A stretch of DNA of 34,956 nucleotides from a virus, in the IMG/VR virus record IMGVR_UViG_3300046000_011764, positions 1 through 34,956 of that record; one strand, written 5' to 3'. Under the pieces are notes generated by a model. It did no database searches. It was given only the letters and a program-made list of their open reading frames with translations, and had not been told where the DNA came from. Made by a program: the position numbers and the translations under genes. Shown in pieces: positions 1-8,026 of the stretch (position 1 is the first letter of the stretch; each line of letters begins with the position of its first letter).

Positions 1-2
1 AG

Positions 3-752
3 CAACTGCCCAGCGCAGTCAACAACTTCAAAACCAAGCACTTGAATGAGTGGGTCAATGCCGATACGGCATGGATGGATATGCGGGCATGGGACGCATG
101 CGCAGACACCAGCTTGGACATTGATAATTTTATTGGTCAGCCCTGCTGGATCGGATTGGATCTTGCAAGCAAAACGGACATCGCCGCACTGATTTTGATC
201 TTTGCACATCCCGAGATTTCTGATGCGTATCTAACGTTCGGCAAATACTACCTGCCTGAAGACACTGTCCATAGCGCCGGCAATAGCCAGTATTCAGGTT
301 GGATGCGCATAGACCGTCTGACTGTCACACCCGGCAATGTGATTGACTTTAGTTGGATTGAGGCTGACCTCCTCGATATGGCTTCTCGCTTTGCCATTCA
401 GGCTGTCGCTTTTGATCCGTTCCAGGCGACGCAATTATCAACACGGATGCTGGCCGAAGGGCTGCCAATGATTGAAGTGCGTCCTACCGTACTCAACTTC
501 AGTGAGCCCATGAAAATCCTTGAAGCGCTGGTGCTCCAGAAAAAACTCGCGCATGACGGCGATCCGGTCCTGACTTGGATGGCCAGCAACGTCGTCGCGC
601 ATCTGGATGTCAAAGACAACATCTATCCGCGCAAGGAGCGGCCAGAAAACAAGATTGACGGCATCGTGGCACTCATCATGGCCCTCTCCCGCGCTATCAA
701 GCCAGGTGACGCAGTAGTGCTAGGCGCCGATTACGAGTTAATGCTGCTTTAA
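3..752 (+). CDS. Phage terminase large subunit, C-terminal part (5' end outside window)
   Basis: This is the DNA-packaging motor and nuclease of the phage. The reading frame is open from the first bases of the window, so the gene is cut by the edge; the TTG at 42 is an internal Leu codon rather than a start. The visible 249 residues cover the RNase H-like nuclease domain. It opens after a PSAVNNFKTKHLNEW stretch typical of Terminase_1 proteins, followed by GLDLASKTD, whose first Asp is the expected metal ligand. Further acidic positions are the Asp of AFDPFQ and the Asp of NKIDGIVAL near the C terminus. The ATPase domain lies upstream, outside the window. The gene ends 3 bases before the portal gene, the usual head-module order. 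Family assignment is firm; the exact subfamily was not determined. Confidence 0.93.
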   Translation, partial: QLPSAVNNFKTKHLNEWVNADTAWMDMRAWDACADTSLDIDNFIGQPCWIGLDLASKTDIAALILIFAHPEISDAYLTFGKYYLPEDTVHSAGNSQYSGWMRIDRLTVTPGNVIDFSWIEADLLDMASRFAIQAVAFDPFQATQLSTRMLAEGLPMIEVRPTVLNFSEPMKILEALVLQKKLAHDGDPVLTWMASNVVAHLDVKDNIYPRKERPENKIDGIVALIMALSRAIKPGDAVVLGADYELMLL

Positions 753-755
753 CCC

Positions 756-2255
756 ATGGGATTACTAAGTTTTTTTGATCGGTTCAAAGCGTATCGAGCC
801 GACCGATCGCCCTGGGGCGATTTTTATTTTGAGCCAACCGGGGCAAGAAGTGTATCCGGTATGCGTGTGTCTGCCGATGCTGCACTGCGCTTAGCGGCCG
901 TCTATGCATGCGTTCGCATCTTGTCGGAAACCATGGCATCGCTCCCTATCGTAATTTACCGAACCCGGCCCGATGGCGGCAAAGACCGTATTAAAGATCA
1001 CTGGCTGTATCACCGGCTGGCCCGCACGCCCAACCGATACCAGAACCCGTTTGAATGGCGCGAGATGCTTCAGGGGCATCTGACGCTACGCGGCAATGCG
1101 TACTGCCAGATTCTAGCCAATGCAAAAGGCGAAATTACCGAATTGCTGCCCATTCACCCAGATCGGGTGAAGCTGGAGATGCTCACCAACGGTGACTACC
1201 GATACCGGATCAGTCAGGCCGGAGGGACTGAATTGATTTTGCCTCGCGGCGAAGTTTGGCATCTGCGGGGGTTGTCGTCCGACGGTCTTTTGGGTATGAG
1301 TCCGATTGAGCTCGCTCGCGAGAGTCTGGGAATGGCTCTGGCTGCACAAGACTATGGCGCACGATTTTTTGCAAATGACGCCAAGCCCACCGGAGGCTGG
1401 ATCGAGTTCCCAGGCAACTTCAAGGACGCAGAGGCCAAGCGGGTGTTTCGTGAGTCCTATCAGCAAGCACAGGCTGGCGCGAACCGGGGCAAAGTACTCG
1501 TCCTTGAAAACGGCATGAAATTCCACGAGGTGGGTGTCACCAACAAGGATGCGCAATTTCTGGAACTACGCAAGTTTCAGATAACGGATATTGCGCGTCT
1601 GTTTAGAGTACCACCCCACATGATCGCGGATCTTGATCGGGCCACCTTTTCCAATATCGAACAGCAGAGTCTGGAATTCGTTATGCACACGATGACACCC
1701 TGGGCTGAGCGTTGGGAAGCATCCATCGGTCGTGATTTGATTTTCGATAGCGAGGCGTTAGAAGTCGAATTCGATTTTTCTAATTTGATGCGTGGTGATG
1801 TGGCTAGTCGCTCAGCGTATTACCAAAGCGGCATCCAAAACGGCTGGCTGACTCGTAACGAAGCGCGAGCAGCTGAAAACTTAAATCCTATTGCCGGTCT
1901 TGAACAGCCGCTGCGGCCACTCAACATGGTCGAAGAGTCTGATGCGCAAGAGCCTGAAACAGAAAACACATCACCTGCTTCTGATACCGCTTCGGAGACG
2001 GAGTCCGATCAAACAGCAAACCCAACTGACGCCCATATGCGCTTGCGATTTGGCGCATTAGTTTCATCGAATGCGCATCGACTGGCACGACGCATTCACA
2101 AAAAAGGCGTCATCGGCGTGAACGATATTTCGCTTATTGCAGACGCTTTGGGCCTGAGCGACGGATTAGTCAAGCAATGGGCAAAAAACTGCGATCCCAT
2201 CCCTGACGAAACCACCTTGCGTAAATTATTAATTACATTGGGAACAACACTATGA
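756..2255 (+). CDS. Phage portal protein, HK97 family
   Basis: Forms the dodecameric ring at the capsid vertex through which DNA enters and leaves. The protein has 499 residues and matches the HK97-type portal family throughout its first roughly 390 residues, for example AVYACVRILSETMASLPI near residue 50 and RVPPHMIADLDRATFSNIE near residue 290. After residue 390 comes an acidic, Ser/Thr-rich linker and then about 75 residues of mixed helical sequence with an Arg/Lys-rich start, longer than a minimal HK97 portal. The start ATG at 756 follows the terminase stop by 3 bases. The last bases overlap the protease start (ATGA), suggesting translational coupling. Confidence 0.95.
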   Translation: MGLLSFFDRFKAYRADRSPWGDFYFEPTGARSVSGMRVSADAALRLAAVYACVRILSETMASLPIVIYRTRPDGGKDRIKDHWLYHRLARTPNRYQNPFEWREMLQGHLTLRGNAYCQILANAKGEITELLPIHPDRVKLEMLTNGDYRYRISQAGGTELILPRGEVWHLRGLSSDGLLGMSPIELARESLGMALAAQDYGARFFANDAKPTGGWIEFPGNFKDAEAKRVFRESYQQAQAGANRGKVLVLENGMKFHEVGVTNKDAQFLELRKFQITDIARLFRVPPHMIADLDRATFSNIEQQSLEFVMHTMTPWAERWEASIGRDLIFDSEALEVEFDFSNLMRGDVASRSAYYQSGIQNGWLTRNEARAAENLNPIAGLEQPLRPLNMVEESDAQEPETENTSPASDTASETESDQTANPTDAHMRLRFGALVSSNAHRLARRIHKKGVIGVNDISLIADALGLSDGLVKQWAKNCDPIPDETTLRKLLITLGTTL

Positions 2256-3187
2256 ATCCTTCATTACTGCTTGGAGAATTTCTAAGCACACCTTGGGCGC
2301 TGATGCCTGATCGCCTGCAAACGATTGCTAGTGTCCTGTCACGATGGTCTAATGGACGAGAGCCTGAGGATAGTGTGCAGTTTCAGATCAATACAGACCG
2401 CGTGGTTCGCACTACACGCAAACAATATGCAGCCGAACACTCTGCTCTCGGAATTGCTGTGCTGCCGCTTTACGGTGTCATCACACAGCGTGGCAATATG
2501 GTCGACAACATCTCGGGTCCGGGCTGTACCAGCACCGAACAATTTTCGGCGGCGTTTCGGCAGCTGCTGGCCGATACATCAGTCGGTCAGATACTTATCG
2601 ACATCGATAGCCCCGGTGGTAGCGTCTACGGGGTAGCTGAATTGGCCAACGAAATTTTTAAAGCACGTTCACAAAAACCCATTATTGCAATCGCCAACAG
2701 CTTAGCAGCGTCAGCTGCCTATTGGATCGGTTGCTCGGCCAGCGAGTTCTACGTCACTCCTGGTGGCGAAGTCGGCAGTATTGGCGTGTGGCAAGCGCAT
2801 CAAGATTTCAGCAAGGCGTTTGATGACGCCGGAATCAAAACAACGCTAATTTCTGCCGGCACTTACAAAGTGGAAGGCAATCCTTACGGCCCACTAGATT
2901 CCGAGGCTCAAGCATTCATGCAATCTCGGGTGGAGGACTACTACCAGGCATTTGCACAATCGGTTGCCAAGGGCAGAAACATATCGGTCTCTGACGTCAT
3001 CTCAGGTATGGGACAAGGTCGCGTACTAGGCGCTGACGCTGCAATGAAACAAGGCATGGTCGATGGCGTTGCCAGCTTTGATCAAGTACTGCTCAAAATG
3101 CAAAAACAGGCGCGCACTACAAACCCGTTGAGATCCACGCAAGCGCCTCGTATTCAACATGCACGTGATGCGATAGCCCTGATGTAA
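2252..3187 (+). CDS. Prohead protease, S49 (SppA-like) serine peptidase family
   Basis: Likely head maturation protease that cleaves the capsid delta domain and then itself. It has 311 residues. The S49 core is clear: IDIDSPGGSVYG at about 117-126 and a nucleophile Ser at about 154 in LAASAAYW. The general-base Lys at about 206 lies in TYKVEGNPYGPL. The ClpP/SppA fold is the one used by lambda gpC-type proteases. Unlike lambda C there is no C-terminal scaffold fused in frame; the protein ends soon after the peptidase domain. It starts within the portal stop (ATGA). The following 113 bases before the capsid gene hold a terminator hairpin. Confidence 0.93.
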   Translation: MNPSLLLGEFLSTPWALMPDRLQTIASVLSRWSNGREPEDSVQFQINTDRVVRTTRKQYAAEHSALGIAVLPLYGVITQRGNMVDNISGPGCTSTEQFSAAFRQLLADTSVGQILIDIDSPGGSVYGVAELANEIFKARSQKPIIAIANSLAASAAYWIGCSASEFYVTPGGEVGSIGVWQAHQDFSKAFDDAGIKTTLISAGTYKVEGNPYGPLDSEAQAFMQSRVEDYYQAFAQSVAKGRNISVSDVISGMGQGRVLGADAAMKQGMVDGVASFDQVLLKMQKQARTTNPLRSTQAPRIQHARDAIALM

Positions 3188-3257
3188 AAATTTAAATTTG
3201 ACTTATGCGCTCCGTTGAGCGCTGCAACCCTCGCGACCCAAAGGCCGCACCCAAATC

Positions 3258-3283
3258 GCCACCCTTACGCGGGTGGCTTTTTT
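3258..3283 (+). terminator. Intrinsic terminator-like hairpin directly ahead of the capsid gene
   Basis: A 7-bp perfect stem (GCCACCC / GGGTGGC, loop TTACGC) is followed by six T residues. The Shine-Dalgarno GGAGAG starts 7 bases later and the capsid ATG lies at 3301. The position between protease and capsid suggests punctuation of the late transcript or protection of the 5' end of a capsid message. The structure is seen directly; its function is inferred. Confidence 0.8.
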
Positions 3284-3300
3284 ATTTATGGAGAGACCTA

Positions 3301-4626
3301 ATGAGTAATAAATTGCGCGAGCTTCAGTCTCGCAAAGCCAACCTGGTCAAGGATGCACGCACCCTGACTGATATTGCTGCTTCAGAAGAGCGTGACATGA
3401 CCGACGAAGAATTGTCGGCCTTTGATGTGCTGAAATCGAAAATCGAAGCGGCGTCCGGTGCAATCGACCGCGAAGCGGCATTGATCTCTGAAGAGGCGCA
3501 GATGGCACACGTCGCTTATTCAGCACCGATTACCCCCTCAGCCATTATTTCCGTGACGGACAACCGTGAAGGCAATCCAACCCATGGCTTTCATAGTGTT
3601 GGCGAGTTTTTGAAAACCGTCTGCCAAGCCCAGAAGCCCGGCAGCACAATCGATGAACGCTTGATCTTAGGTTCAGCCCGTGGCGCAGCGGTTCCAGCGA
3701 ATTTTGGGAATGAAGGCTCTGCCCAGGACGGTGGCTTTTTAGTCCCACCACAATTTGCCAGTGAAATCTTCCAGCTCTCATTAGGAGAAGACTCACTGTT
3801 GCCGATGACGGATAACGTTGAGATCACCGGTAACACGATGGCTTTCCCGAAAGACGAAACCACGCCTTGGGGCAGCAACGGTATTCGTGCGTATTGGCAG
3901 GGTGAAGCCACGCCTGCGGCCAGCACGAAACCGGTACTGGGACTGTCTACTTTGCGACTTAAAAAATTGATGGCGCTCGTTCCCGTCACCGACGAGCTGC
4001 TCGACGACACCAATGCCCTGTCGAGCTATCTGCCAGAAAAAATCGCCACCTCCATTCGCTGGAAAACCAACGAATCCATCCTCTTTGGTTCAGGGACTGG
4101 AGTACCGATGGGCTGCATGAACAACAGCACTACAGTAACCGTTGCGAAAGAGCAGAACCAGGCAACGCAAACCCTCACACCGCAAAACCTGGCAAAGATG
4201 ATTTCGCGACTGCCACCGGGAAGTTTTGGGAAATCGGTCTGGATCGTCAATAACGATGTGCTCCCTGCCCTCTTCACACTCACGTTGGGTAACTATCCGA
4301 TCTATCTCCCCACCGGCTTGTCAGTCGGCGGCATTCAGATCTCTCCCTACGGCAGCCTTCTGGGCAGACCTGTATTTGTTTCACAGCATGCGAACACCTT
4401 CTCAGGCCAAGGGGACGTACTGCTGGCTGATTTGTCCTACTACCAGACCATCACCAAAGCAGGTGGCATGCAAACGGCAACCTCCATGCATCTTTATTTC
4501 GACGCAGATCTAACGGCATTTAGGACCACTTTCCGCATGGATGGGCAGTCCAAGATTGCCACACCAATTACACCTGCTAAGGGTACTGCGTCGATGTCCC
4601 CGTTTATTCAACTGGGTGCGCGTTGA
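3301..4626 (+). CDS. Major capsid protein, HK97 fold
   Basis: Main shell protein, 441 residues from the ATG at 3301. A longer reading frame begins at 3205, but that start would run through the terminator hairpin and lacks a ribosome site, whereas GGAGAG lies 6 bases before 3301. Residues 1 to about 75 are charged and helical, the delta/scaffold domain expected to be removed by the upstream S49 protease. The mature part begins near residue 110-140 and carries HK97 family features: the DGGFLVPPQFASEI stretch, a P-domain with LVPVTDELLDDT, and the RWKTNESILFGSGTGVPMG segment. Family assignment is strong. The cleavage position is not readable by eye. Confidence 0.95.
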   Translation: MSNKLRELQSRKANLVKDARTLTDIAASEERDMTDEELSAFDVLKSKIEAASGAIDREAALISEEAQMAHVAYSAPITPSAIISVTDNREGNPTHGFHSVGEFLKTVCQAQKPGSTIDERLILGSARGAAVPANFGNEGSAQDGGFLVPPQFASEIFQLSLGEDSLLPMTDNVEITGNTMAFPKDETTPWGSNGIRAYWQGEATPAASTKPVLGLSTLRLKKLMALVPVTDELLDDTNALSSYLPEKIATSIRWKTNESILFGSGTGVPMGCMNNSTTVTVAKEQNQATQTLTPQNLAKMISRLPPGSFGKSVWIVNNDVLPALFTLTLGNYPIYLPTGLSVGGIQISPYGSLLGRPVFVSQHANTFSGQGDVLLADLSYYQTITKAGGMQTATSMHLYFDADLTAFRTTFRMDGQSKIATPITPAKGTASMSPFIQLGAR

Positions 4627-4653
4627 TCGCCCCAAGACTTAAGGAGAATAACT

Positions 4654-5100
4654 ATGTTTCCAAATGCAAAGGGTAGCGAATTAGTCGCGATCCTCGCCAC
4701 GCTGGATCCTTCAAGCCAGGCAGCTAGCACGGTCTCTACCGGATGGATTTCATCAGGCAATCATCACAGCCTGTTAGCTGTCATTCAGACTGGAGTGCTT
4801 GGGACGGGAGCGACTGTCGATGCCAAACTTCAACAGGCAATTGATGCGACTGGTGCGAGTGCAAAAGATATCAGTGCTAAGGCGATCACGCAGATAGTCA
4901 AAGCGACTGGTGATAACAAACAAGTGCTCATTAATGTCAGGCCTGAAGAGTTAGACATTACCAATGGGTTTGGCTTTCTTCGGCTGTCATTGACTGTGGG
5001 CGTTGCTGCGAGTTTAACTTCTGCACAGATTCTTGGAATTACGCCACGAGTTCTACCAGCAGACACCGCTAATCAGTCAGCAGTGGTGCAGATCGTCTAA
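4654..5100 (+). CDS. Small head-associated protein of unknown function
   Basis: This 148-residue protein is not recognised by name. It has a very good ribosome site (AAGGAG, 8 bases before ATG) and sits between the major capsid and the connector. That is where many siphophages place head decoration or stabilisation proteins. The sequence is rich in Ala, Ser, Thr and Val with few charged residues. It carries a Gly/Ser/Thr-rich N-terminal part and ends in alternating hydrophobic segments suited to beta strands. No transmembrane helix or signal peptide is evident. A structural head role is inferred from position and composition alone. Confidence 0.7.
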   Translation: MFPNAKGSELVAILATLDPSSQAASTVSTGWISSGNHHSLLAVIQTGVLGTGATVDAKLQQAIDATGASAKDISAKAITQIVKATGDNKQVLINVRPEELDITNGFGFLRLSLTVGVAASLTSAQILGITPRVLPADTANQSAVVQIV

Positions 5101-5103
5101 GCG

Positions 5104-5727
5104 ATGGCAATGCAAATCGTCACACCACCCTCAGAGGAGCCGGTGTCGCTTGCCGAAGCCAAGCTCCACTTGCGGGTGGATGGTGACGATGACGATGCGC
5201 TCATCAGCACACTCATCATTGCGGCTCGCCAGGCAGCAGAGACCCTTACCGGAAGGCAGATGATCACTGCACGATGGAAGCTCGTGCTGGATGCTTTTCC
5301 TGGGGCCGCAATGATGGGCGCTCACCATGCCGCATCATTTAGTTTTCCTAGCCACGCAATTGTGGTTTCAAAGTGCCCGGTTCAGTCTGTCGTGGGTATC
5401 CAGTATCTCGACATGAATGGGAGCATTCAAACGTTATCCCCAGCTGACTATGTGGTGGATGCAGCGTGTGAACCTGCACGTATCACACCTGTATTTGGTA
5501 AGACGTGGCCACCAACCTTGCCGCAGATTGGTTCGGTCACCGTGATGTTCGATGCTGGATATGGCGCCGCAGCGGCGGTTCCTGCAGGCATTAAGAGTTG
5601 GATCAAGCTGCGAATTGGCAGTCTCTATGCGCATCGGGAAGAGATGTCGGTCTTAATGCGTGGTCGCATCGATCCCTTGCCGTTTGTGGACGGCTTGCTT
5701 GATCCTTACCGAGTTGCTTGGGTATGA
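5104..5727 (+). CDS. Head-tail connector protein, gp6-like / phiE125 gp8 family
   Basis: Likely adaptor ring below the portal. The 207-residue protein opens with the family signature: PVSLAEAKLHLRVDGDDDDALI followed by a helix containing AARQAAETLTGR (about residues 13-55). The rest resembles the phiE125 gp8 type connectors of Burkholderia siphophages, with a mid-part of beta strands (SVVGIQYLDMNG) and a C-terminal helix carrying YAHREEM. It starts 3 bases after the previous stop, and its own stop overlaps the next start (ATGA). The context between capsid and head-closure genes agrees. Confidence 0.9.
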   Translation: MAMQIVTPPSEEPVSLAEAKLHLRVDGDDDDALISTLIIAARQAAETLTGRQMITARWKLVLDAFPGAAMMGAHHAASFSFPSHAIVVSKCPVQSVVGIQYLDMNGSIQTLSPADYVVDAACEPARITPVFGKTWPPTLPQIGSVTVMFDAGYGAAAAVPAGIKSWIKLRIGSLYAHREEMSVLMRGRIDPLPFVDGLLDPYRVAWV

Positions 5728-6074
5728 CAGTTGTGTCCGCTGGCCAGTTGATTCATCGAATTGCTTTGCAACGCGCAACAACTACGATCGATGCGCTCGG
5801 TGCTCCTTCGCGTACTTGGCTGCCGGTCAAAACCGTATGGGCCAGCATCACTCCGATCTCTGCACGCAATCTCATTGTTTCGCAACGCATTTCGACAGAA
5901 ATCACGCATGAAATAACGGTACGTTATCTGCCTCTTTTTTCTGACTTGCGAGATCTGTCGAATTACCGAGCGATGTATAAGAGTCGTATATTCAAAATAC
6001 ACGGTGGTATTAACGAGGATGAGAAAAAAGTTATTGTCACTCTCTATGCATCAGAAGGAATCGATGATGGCTAA
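5724..6074 (+). CDS. Head closure protein (phage head-tail joining family)
   Basis: Likely stopper that closes the head after packaging (SPP1 gp16-like, Phage_H_T_join type). It is 116 residues from the ATG at 5724, which overlaps the stop of the connector gene; a TTG two codons upstream is also possible but less likely. Typical family features are the N-terminal LIHRIALQRATTTIDALG, then TVWASITPISARNLI, and a C-terminal beta-rich part containing RIFKIHGGINEDEKK. The gene overlaps the start of the gp10-like gene by several bases. Position between connector and gp10-like protein is canonical. Confidence 0.85.
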   Translation: MTVVSAGQLIHRIALQRATTTIDALGAPSRTWLPVKTVWASITPISARNLIVSQRISTEITHEITVRYLPLFSDLRDLSNYRAMYKSRIFKIHGGINEDEKKVIVTLYASEGIDDG

Positions 6075-6552
6075 GTTTGAACGCATGCAGATAAAGGGTG
6101 CGGCAGAGTTAGTGAAACTATTAAACCAGTTACCCGCGCGTGTAGCAAAAAATGGACTTCGTAATGCCGTGTATGTTGGCGCGAAGGTGGTACGTGATGA
6201 GGCTAAATCTCGCGCACCGAAAGCCGCTGAAGCTATTCCCAATCAGCCACCACCCGGTACCTTGAAGCGTTCCGTCATCATGAAGCATATTCCTGAGCTA
6301 TCGAGCCTGACCCGTCAGACATTCTTTGTCACAGTTCGTCACGGAAAGAAGTATCGCCTGCAAGGTAAAAAGAAAAATCTCTCGCAGGATGCCTGGTACT
6401 GGCGCTTCATTGAGTTCGGTACGACCAAGATGGCCGCCCGTCCTTTTTTGCGCCCAGCGCTCGAAAATAAGCGGCAAGAAGCGGTGACTGCGATTACGAC
6501 GCGACTGGCTGAAAGAATAGAAGTCGAAGCGAAGAAGCTCGCAAAAATTTAA
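6067..6552 (+). CDS. HK97 gp10-like phage protein (tail completion/neck)
   Basis: 161 residues from the ATG at 6067, which has AAGGA seven bases upstream; the frame is open further 5' to 6004, but that region lies inside the head-closure gene. The protein shows the HK97 gp10 family pattern. There is an N-terminal KGAAELVKLLNQLP helix, then AVYVGAKVVRDEAKSRAPK, and a C-terminal YWRFIEFGTTKMAARPFLRPAL stretch. The family is needed for joining tail and head in siphophages. Basic residues are abundant (many Lys/Arg). The stop shares bases with the next start (TAATG). Confidence 0.9.
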   Translation: MAKFERMQIKGAAELVKLLNQLPARVAKNGLRNAVYVGAKVVRDEAKSRAPKAAEAIPNQPPPGTLKRSVIMKHIPELSSLTRQTFFVTVRHGKKYRLQGKKKNLSQDAWYWRFIEFGTTKMAARPFLRPALENKRQEAVTAITTRLAERIEVEAKKLAKI

Positions 6553-6887
6553 TGCAAGAATTTTATCAAGCGATCAAGCACCTGGCGCAAACCAGAGTGT
6601 TTGCATTAATCGCACCAAGCGAGACCATCTTTCCCTGCATTGTCTATACCCCAGTGGCTACTGAACAAGTCATTGGCATTAATGGTCTGCATGGTGTGGT
6701 GCGAATACGCATGCAAGTTGATGCGTATGCCAAGACATTACAAGCTGCCAATCAACTTCAGGATGAAGTGTTGGGATCCGTGATGGCGGCAATCGATACG
6801 GTCTCAGATGTACGAATGGTCAATAGTGGATTTGATGAAGAAGCACGTGTTTACCGAATCACTGTTGACTATACCTACCTCCATTAA
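6552..6887 (+). CDS. DUF3168 family protein, probable tail terminator
   Basis: 111 residues, start overlapping the previous stop (TAATG). It matches the DUF3168 pattern: a short N-terminal helix, then IFPCIVYTPVATEQV with an I-P-C-I-V-Y strand. A VVRIRMQVDAYAKTL strand-helix and a C-terminal YRITVDYTYLH strand follow. DUF3168 proteins are related to lambda gpU-type tail terminators that cap the tail tube and bind the head. The gene lies immediately before the tail tube gene, as expected. A 50-base gap with a ribosome site (AGGAG) follows. Confidence 0.85.
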   Translation: MQEFYQAIKHLAQTRVFALIAPSETIFPCIVYTPVATEQVIGINGLHGVVRIRMQVDAYAKTLQAANQLQDEVLGSVMAAIDTVSDVRMVNSGFDEEARVYRITVDYTYLH

Positions 6888-6937
6888 CTGTTTCAAATTT
6901 AGGCCCAACAGGGCAACTCATCGATAGGAGAATAATC

Positions 6938-7348
6938 ATGTCAAGTACAGCCATCATTGCTCAAGGCATCACGATTGCCCGGATGGGCACTACTGCTTTC
7001 GAGACGATACCGAACGTCGTTTCCTTTCAAGGCCCGGGTGGGCAGGCGCAGGTCATTGATGTGACAAACCTGTCCTCAACGGCAAAAGAAAAGCGTATGG
7101 GACTGAGAGACGAAGGCTCACTTTCCTTGTCCTTACATTTTGATCCAGACAATGCAGTTCACGATGGGCTCCGGTCCGATCGTGCTAACAGAACACGACA
7201 GCAGTTTCGTATCACTTTTACTGACACCATCCCTACTGTCTGGACGTTTTACGGGTATGTCACCCAGTTCAGCGTTCAAGGAGGAGTAGACGCAGTCGTT
7301 GAAGCGTCGGTGACGATTGAGATCGATGGCGATATCACGGAGGCGTAA
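6938..7348 (+). CDS. Major tail tube protein
   Basis: 136 residues, with AGGAG eight bases before the ATG. The protein is beta-rich and similar to lambda gpV N-domain-type tube proteins. Residues 1-30 form the IIAQGITIARMG segment, then VIDVTNLSSTAKEKRMGLRD, then LSLSLHFDPDNAVHDGLRS. A last strand region contains FYGYVTQFSVQGGVDAVVEASV, a hallmark of this family. It has no C-terminal Ig-like domain as in lambda gpV. Its location before the chaperone pair and tape measure fits. High late expression is expected, in keeping with the strong ribosome site. Confidence 0.9.
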   Translation: MSSTAIIAQGITIARMGTTAFETIPNVVSFQGPGGQAQVIDVTNLSSTAKEKRMGLRDEGSLSLSLHFDPDNAVHDGLRSDRANRTRQQFRITFTDTIPTVWTFYGYVTQFSVQGGVDAVVEASVTIEIDGDITEA

Positions 7349-7352
7349 GAAC

Positions 7353-7697
7353 ATGAATCTGCTTAATAAAGAATATATCCTCGCTGCTAATGATCTCCCA
7401 CTGGAGTGCCTCGCCATTCCCGAGTGGGGTGGCGATGTGATGGTTCGTACCATGACTGGAGCAGACCGGGATGCGTTTGAGGCAAGCCTGATCGGCAAAG
7501 AGGGCCGTATGGAAAACGTGAGGGCCCGCTTAGTGTCGCTCACGCTCTGTGACGCTGATGGCGTGCGCCTTTTTACCGATGCTGAAGTGGCAGCGCTAGG
7601 TAATAAAAGTGCCAAAGCCCTAGATAGAGTATTCACCATCGCGCAACGTATCAACGGCATCGGTACTGACGCGGTTGATACCGCAAAAAAAGTCTAG
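7353..7697 (+). CDS. Tail assembly chaperone, lambda gpG-like
   Basis: 114 residues from the ATG at 7353, which is served by GGAGG at 7339-7343; an in-frame start at 7317 would lie inside the tail tube gene. The N-terminal LPLECLAIPEWGGDVMVRTMTGADRD is typical of Phage_TAC proteins that coat the tape measure during tail assembly. The C-terminal end reads through an A-rich run and stops four bases after it. The next gene is in the -1 frame and open all the way back to that run, so this is the G half of a G/G-T frameshift pair. Whether the short form is the main product, as in lambda, is inferred. Confidence 0.88.
   Translation: MNLLNKEYILAANDLPLECLAIPEWGGDVMVRTMTGADRDAFEASLIGKEGRMENVRARLVSLTLCDADGVRLFTDAEVAALGNKSAKALDRVFTIAQRINGIGTDAVDTAKKV
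7685..7691 (+). promoter_or_regulatory. -1 programmed ribosomal frameshift site (A AAA AAA)
   Basis: Seven A residues lie exactly in the X XXY YYZ register of the G-like gene (GCA AAA AAA GTC TAG). A one-base backward slip places the ribosome on AGT CTA GAG GCT. This frame has no stop through 57 bases up to the ATG at 7748 and then continues to 8026. Only a weak GGCT/AGCC stem is visible downstream, so no strong pseudoknot is claimed. Confidence 0.85.
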
Positions 7698-7747
7698 AGG
7701 CTCAGCACAGTCGTCGATTTGTATTTCGGCTGGCGCTAGCCTTAGGG

Positions 7748-8026
7748 ATGACAGTACGAGAACTACTGCAAAAAATTGGCTCAGATGAGCTCACTGAATG
7801 GATGGCCTTTTATGAGTTGGAACCCTTTGGAGAGTTTCGTGCAGATTTCAGAGGCGGCTTAATTGCGGCCACCTTTGCTAACGCACACCGCTCATCACAT
7901 TCCCGTCCTTTCACCCCAGACGATTTCATGCCGTTCATTAAAAAGCAGACCCAATCCGATCAATCCCAGCAACACATTGCGCAATTCAAGGCAATGTTTG
8001 CCCATAAGTTAAAAAAGAATGACTGA
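7748..8026 (+). CDS. Tail assembly protein T (T half of the G-T fusion; DUF4035-like)
   Basis: The 92 residues from ATG 7748 start with VRELLQKIGSDELTEWMAFYELEPFGEF. This resembles the GpT/DUF4035 pattern that links the chaperone to the tail tube. The codons between 7691 and 7748, read in the same frame, encode RRFVFRLALALG just before that Met. That segment is also part of the usual family N terminus, which supports expression mainly as a G-T fusion (slip at 7691, total span 7353-8026). No good ribosome site precedes 7748. The last bases overlap the tape measure start. Confidence 0.85.
   Translation: MTVRELLQKIGSDELTEWMAFYELEPFGEFRADFRGGLIAATFANAHRSSHSRPFTPDDFMPFIKKQTQSDQSQQHIAQFKAMFAHKLKKND

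Noticed and set aside
3205-3300. Upstream in-frame extension of the capsid gene
   Set aside because: It would translate through the terminator hairpin and has no ribosome site, whereas 3301 has GGAGAG at correct spacing.
6903-6914. GCCC-AACA-GGGC hairpin before the tail tube gene
   Set aside because: Only four pairs and no T-run, so not a convincing terminator.
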